From NCBI GenBank assembly GCA_021796055.1, contig JAJYOS010000004.1, positions 1-26,999 on the forward strand: a stretch of 26,999 nucleotides of DNA. The letters run 5' to 3'. The notes under the pieces are model-generated. The model did not search any database. It was not told the DNA's origin and worked only from the letters and a program-made list of their open reading frames with translations. Within the stretch, counting starts at the first letter, position 1, and each line of letters starts with the position of its first letter. The translations under genes and the position numbers were made by a program. Below, one piece after another: positions 23,598 to 26,999 of this stretch. This stretch comes from Bacteroidota bacterium. Lineage in GTDB: Bacteria; Bacteroidota; Kryptoniia; Kryptoniales; JAKASW01.

Positions 23598-25664
23598 TTA
23601 CCAGATCTTTGCCCTGACTCTGTCAGCTCTGTACATGGGGTCTCCCGGTTTAATGCCGAAAGCCACATAGAACGGAGGGAAGTCGGACAGGGGGCCGTTG
23701 CACCTGAACTCGTTAGGCGAGTGCGGGTCGACTATCAGTCGTTGTCGCAGGGCCTGCGGTCTGTCATTCTCGCGCCACATTTGTGCCCAAGCTAGGAAGA
23801 AACGCTGTTCTGGTGTGAAACCGTCAATCTTCCCTGGGCGAGGCTTTCCTTTGAAAGAATTCTCGAAGGCCTGGAATGCGATTGAGATACCGCCGAGATC
23901 GGCGATGTTCTCCCCCTCAGTAAGTTGACCGTTGACATGAAGCGAATCGAGAACCGTGTATGAATCAAATTGCTTCACAAGTACTTCGGCCTTTTCCTTG
24001 AAGTTTGCCGCATCCTTCTTGGTCCACCAGTTCTTCAGGTTTCCCTCCGCGTCGAACTGGCTTCCCTGGTCGTCGAAGCCGTGCGTCATTTCGTGACCTA
24101 TGACGGCGCCCATGCCGCCGTAGTTAACCGCATCATCGGCATCGGGGTTAAAGAAAGGCGGCTGAAGTATGCCAGCGGGGAAGACGATTTCATTCATGGA
24201 AGGATCATAGTATGCGTTGACAGTGGGGGGCGTCATTTGCCATTCTGTGCGGTCGACTTTCTTTCCCACCTTGTTTATCTCGTAGTCGAAGTTGAACTCA
24301 TTCGCCCGCATCACGTTCAAAACGTAAGCACCTCGATCAATATCCAGACCCTTATAGCTTTTCCATTTGTCGGGATAGCCGATCTTGTTCACAATTGCCT
24401 TAAGTTTCATCAGCGCCTGCTTCTTCGTCTTTTCGCTCATCCAATCGAGGCTTCTGATCCTTTGAGCAAACGCCGCTTCGAGGTTGTGAACCATTTCTTC
24501 TGCGCGCGCCTTCGCCTGAGGTGGAAAATGATCGGCGACGTACAGCCTGCCGAGCGCGAATCCAACCTGCTGATCGACCCTCTGAAGCACCCTCTTCCAT
24601 CTCGGTTGCAACTCTTTCGCTCCCGTCAGCACGGTACCGTAAAAGTGGAAATGCTCGTCTACGAAGTTCCTGCTCAGATAAGGCGCCAATGAATTTATCA
24701 GGTGCCATTTGAGATAGACTTTCCAGTCTTTGAGCGACACCGACTTGAGCATCCTTCCGACTTCCTTAACGAACTTTGGCTGGGCGACATTGACGCTCTT
24801 CACGCCCGCCAGGTCGAAATACCTAAGGTAGGATTGCCAGGAGAACCCCGGGGTAAGCGATCCGAGCTTCGTTACTGCCATCATGTTGTAGGTAGCTTTC
24901 GGATCCCGCATTTCAACGCGTGTCATCGACGCCTTAGCGAGGCGAGTCTCCATCCTCAAGACAACCGCCGCGTTTTGGGATGCGGTCTGTTTGTTCTCGC
25001 CCAGCAGAGAGAACATCTTCTTCAGATAAGTATCGTATTCGCCAAGGATCTCTTTTGATTGCTTGTCGGTCTTTGTGTAATAATCGCGATCGGGCAAGCT
25101 CAGCCCTCCCTGGAAAATTGTCGCTATCATCATTTCGCTATTCTTCAGGTCCTGCTGGGAAGTGAAATAGAATAGGATGTTTACGCCTTTGCGCTGAAGT
25201 GTTTCAACGACGCCTTGAAGGTCGGTTTTGTTCCTAATCGCGTCGATCTCTTGGATGTACGGCTCGAGTGGTTTGAGGCCGTCTCGGTCTATTGCCGACG
25301 TGTCCATACCGCTGAAATAAAAATTACCTACGAGCTGCGTATCGCTTCCCTTCGCTGCGTCCTTCTCCGCTGCCGATTTTTCGGCTATCGAATGAAGCAT
25401 ATCGAGATTGCGGTCGTAAAGTTCTGAGAAGCTTCCCCAGCGGCTGTACGCCGCAGGAATAGGATTCTTTTTCAGCCATCCGCCGTTGGCGTATTCGTAG
25501 AAATTCGTCGACGGGTTGACCGATGTGTCGATGTTTGCCGGATCAAGCGGCGGAATCGAGCTGCCGGTTGACTTATTCTGCGCCATGATTTGAGAGCCTT
25601 TCGTTGGTAAAATAAGGAGGAAGCTCACCATCATGAGTAGTAGTGCTGCACGACTTGTGTTCAT
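23598..25664 (-). CDS. pepO: M13 family zinc metallopeptidase (neprilysin/PepO-like)
   Basis: The 688-residue zinc endopeptidase has an N-terminal signal peptide (about residues 1-28, no lipobox), so it is exported. Catalytic features are intact: zinc motif H524-E-M-T-H528 in VIGHEMTHGFDD, third ligand E585 and D589 in GENIADLGG, substrate-binding NAYYDPSMNEIVFPAGI (483-499), and the terminal block CNGPLSDFPPFYVAFGIKPGDPMYR. It ends KIW, close to the family's usual C-terminal tryptophan. The length is standard. These enzymes cut peptides outside the cytoplasm. GAAGGG lies seven bases before the ATG. The upstream 330 bases hold two palindromes that may regulate it. Confidence 0.94.
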   Translation of the reverse strand: MNTSRAALLLMMVSFLLILPTKGSQIMAQNKSTGSSIPPLDPANIDTSVNPSTNFYEYANGGWLKKNPIPAAYSRWGSFSELYDRNLDMLHSIAEKSAAEKDAAKGSDTQLVGNFYFSGMDTSAIDRDGLKPLEPYIQEIDAIRNKTDLQGVVETLQRKGVNILFYFTSQQDLKNSEMMIATIFQGGLSLPDRDYYTKTDKQSKEILGEYDTYLKKMFSLLGENKQTASQNAAVVLRMETRLAKASMTRVEMRDPKATYNMMAVTKLGSLTPGFSWQSYLRYFDLAGVKSVNVAQPKFVKEVGRMLKSVSLKDWKVYLKWHLINSLAPYLSRNFVDEHFHFYGTVLTGAKELQPRWKRVLQRVDQQVGFALGRLYVADHFPPQAKARAEEMVHNLEAAFAQRIRSLDWMSEKTKKQALMKLKAIVNKIGYPDKWKSYKGLDIDRGAYVLNVMRANEFNFDYEINKVGKKVDRTEWQMTPPTVNAYYDPSMNEIVFPAGILQPPFFNPDADDAVNYGGMGAVIGHEMTHGFDDQGSQFDAEGNLKNWWTKKDAANFKEKAEVLVKQFDSYTVLDSLHVNGQLTEGENIADLGGISIAFQAFENSFKGKPRPGKIDGFTPEQRFFLAWAQMWRENDRPQALRQRLIVDPHSPNEFRCNGPLSDFPPFYVAFGIKPGDPMYRADRVRAKIW

Positions 25665-25994
25665 GCTTTACCCTTCCATTGTTTGTTTTGTATGCTGTTG
25701 AGATTGTATCTCCAGGAATTCCGCGGAAGTGTTTGGCAAATAGGGTTGGCGTTTGCCAAACGTAAGCGTTGCCCTTGATTTGAAATTTACTACTCAATGG
25801 TGCGATTGAATACTACTCGGATGTTTGTTTGTATTCTAAATTTACTAAACTGAAAGCTAATAACAATTGTTTGGCTGGATGTCGTCTTTTGTTGAGGGCG
25901 GTGACATTACCGGCGGCGGTCCTTGGGCTTGAAGCTAATTGGCCGCCCCTGTTGCCAAATTGCTTTTTAACCGGCCTGAAAATAAATTCTGCTT
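25665..25994. other. Divergent intergenic region between the M13 peptidase and SDR genes
   Basis: These 330 bases separate two divergent genes and must hold promoters for both. No protein gene is convincing here. The half near the peptidase contains palindromes at 25719-25728 and 25731-25761, listed separately. The half near the SDR is AT-rich at first (25790-25880) and then becomes GC-rich. No ribosome binding site precedes the SDR ATG. Confidence 0.6.
25719..25761. promoter_or_regulatory. Candidate operator: palindrome plus inverted repeat upstream of the M13 peptidase gene
   Basis: TTCCGCGGAA (25719-25728) is a perfect 10-bp palindrome overlapping GGAATTCC. Two bases on, GTTTGGCAAA (25731-25740) and TTTGCCAAAC (25752-25761) form a perfect 10-bp inverted repeat with an 11-base spacer. 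Lying 55-97 bases upstream of the peptidase start, this is a natural position for a repressor or activator site. The binding protein is unknown. Confidence 0.45.
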
Positions 25995-26702
25995 ATGGTC
26001 AACCTAGCCGGTAAGGTCGCACTTGTCACCGGGGGATCCGTCGGCAAAGAACTCGCGAAAGGATTTCTCCGAGCGGGAGCGAACGTCTCCTTTATTTACA
26101 GGAATTCCGCGCGAAAATCGGAGCTCGATAAGGAGTTCGCGGATCACTCAGATGCCTACGAGTCGGTTCAAGCGGATCTTGGAGACGCTTCGCAGGCGAA
26201 ACGTGCCGTTATGTCGGTTCGTGATAGATTCGGCGGAATCGATTTCCTTTTGAACTCGCTCGGCGGCTGGGTGGGCGGCAAAAAACTTCACGAGCATTCT
26301 GGCGCCGACCTCGATAAGATGCTCTCGATAGATCTTGTTCCCACTTTCAACATAATGTCGGCGGTTATTCCGGTGATGGTTAAAGAAAAATTCGGAAGGA
26401 TAGTGAACTTCGTATCTATGCAGGTGTTTGGAACAGGCGCGGGTAATTCCGTTTATGCGGCGTCGAAGTCCGCGGTGCTCGCGCTTTCGAAGGCCGCGGC
26501 AGAAGAATATAAGGATGCCGGGATCTCAGTTTTCACCATCGCCCCCTCGACCATCGACACGGAAAACAACAGGAAGTGGATGGCGGGCTCAGATCGGGCC
26601 AATTGGGTTGGAATGGACGAGATAGTCGACGCCGCGATTTTTGTTTGCGGCGCGGGGCATTCAATTAACGATACTGTATTAAAATTTCCGGGAAGAGTGT
26701 AA
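25995..26702 (+). CDS. Short-chain dehydrogenase/reductase (SDR) with shortened nucleotide-binding loop
   Basis: The 235-residue Rossmann-fold protein has SDR order: nucleotide loop TGGSVGKE at 12-19, acidic ADLGD (60-64), NSLGG (87-91, the NNAG position), and the catalytic serine S141, Y154 and K158 in YAASK. It resembles FabG-like reductases acting on 3-oxoacyl or other carbonyl substrates; the true substrate is unknown. Two things are odd. The glycine loop normally reads TGGSxGIGxE, so two residues appear missing, and the usual catalytic asparagine before helix 4 is aspartate (D113 in SIDLVPTF). Its stop overlaps the next ATG by one base (TAATG), so the two are coupled. Confidence 0.85.
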   Translation: MVNLAGKVALVTGGSVGKELAKGFLRAGANVSFIYRNSARKSELDKEFADHSDAYESVQADLGDASQAKRAVMSVRDRFGGIDFLLNSLGGWVGGKKLHEHSGADLDKMLSIDLVPTFNIMSAVIPVMVKEKFGRIVNFVSMQVFGTGAGNSVYAASKSAVLALSKAAAEEYKDAGISVFTIAPSTIDTENNRKWMAGSDRANWVGMDEIVDAAIFVCGAGHSINDTVLKFPGRV

Positions 26703-26999
26703 TGAGTCTGAAAGAGACAATTAACAACGATATTAAGAACGCGATGCTGAAAAAGGAAACCCAGCGTCTTGAAACCTTGAGGATGGTAAAAGCAAAGCTC
26801 CTTGAGAAAGAAGTGGAAAAACGAGTCACCCCGGAAGGGATGACGGAAGAAGATGAGATGCAGGTCCTACTCAGCTCCGCCAAGATGAGAAAAGAGGCGA
26901 TCGAAGAATTCGATAAGGCCGGGAGGAGGGATCTTGCGGACAAAGAACGCGCGGAGCTTGAAATTATCCAGAAATATCTGCCGAAACAAATGAGCAACG
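26702..26999 (+). CDS. GatB/YqeY-domain protein, N-terminal fragment (runs off window)
   Basis: The first 99 residues of a YqeY-like protein are visible. Family blocks are clear: SLKETINNDIKNAMLKKE, RLETLRMVKAKLLEKEVEK, MRKEAIEEFDKAGRRDLAD and ELEIIQKYLPKQMS. These small proteins are related to the tail domain of the GatB subunit of tRNA amidotransferase; their role is not well defined, and tRNA binding has been proposed for the domain. The start overlaps the SDR stop (TAATG). About 50 further residues should lie beyond the window. Confidence 0.92.
   Translation, partial: MSLKETINNDIKNAMLKKETQRLETLRMVKAKLLEKEVEKRVTPEGMTEEDEMQVLLSSAKMRKEAIEEFDKAGRRDLADKERAELEIIQKYLPKQMSN

Noticed and set aside
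23970..24692. A 240-residue plus-strand frame antisense to the M13 peptidase
   Set aside because: It mirrors conserved peptidase codons and has no recognisable domain or ribosome binding site.
1..26999. Mobile elements, prophage, CRISPR array or genomic island
   Set aside because: No transposase, integrase, Cas or phage gene, no regularly spaced repeats, and similar base composition throughout; the tRNA pair has no integrase or repeated tRNA end beside it.

Overview
This window (about 27 kb, GC near 50%) is a gene-dense stretch of bacterial chromosome made mostly of housekeeping genes. No insertion sequence, phage gene or CRISPR array is visible. It looks like a Gram-negative-type bacterium of the Bacteroidota/Chlorobiota (FCB) assemblage, perhaps an Ignavibacteria-like lineage. 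The evidence is a cytochrome c maturation system of the Ccm type, a lipoprotein with a lipobox, an M13 peptidase with a signal peptide, a CorC/CNNM membrane protein and a very large GH13-type protein. This placement is an inference from gene content, not a phylogenetic result.

Layout. (1) 1-616: the end of a copper P-type ATPase gene and a CopZ-like copper chaperone, closed by a bidirectional terminator. (2) 649-4982, minus strand: a compact ccmB-ccmC-ccmD-ccmE-ccmF operon for heme delivery and attachment to c-type cytochromes. Its ccmD lies in what looks like a gap, and its CcmE carries the CxxxY heme-binding variant instead of HxxxY. ccmA, ccmG and ccmH are not next to it. (3) 5109-5332: two tandem serine tRNAs (anticodons GGA and CGA), followed by about 560 bases without a gene that contain a possible folded RNA. 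(4) 5891-8261: a 12-repeat TPR protein overlapping aroE. (5) 8302-14242, DNA repair: a small unknown gene overlapping the end of uvrA (minus strand) and, diverging from uvrA, an ATP-grasp enzyme translationally coupled to a DEDDh exonuclease fused to the N-terminal half of UvrC. (6) 14216-18836: a CpoB/YbgF-like lipoprotein (minus) whose terminator lies inside the end of the exonuclease gene, a possible 50-residue ORF, and a 1189-residue GH13-type protein. (7) 18885-23529: pdxH, a CorC-like gene, aroK, aroB and purM, all on the plus strand, with corC-aroK-aroB overlapping. (8) 23598-26999: an M13 metallopeptidase (minus), an SDR with an altered nucleotide-binding loop, and the start of a YqeY-like gene running off the end.

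Together the genes cover copper handling and cytochrome c assembly, shikimate synthesis (aroE, aroK and aroB at two loci), PLP and purine synthesis, and nucleotide excision repair. The least ordinary items are the CxxxY CcmE in a ccm cluster without ccmA, the ATP-grasp / exonuclease-UvrC pair beside uvrA, the GH13 protein with large unexplained terminal regions and an HExxH motif, the SDR with a shortened glycine loop, and the possible structured RNA behind the serine tRNAs.
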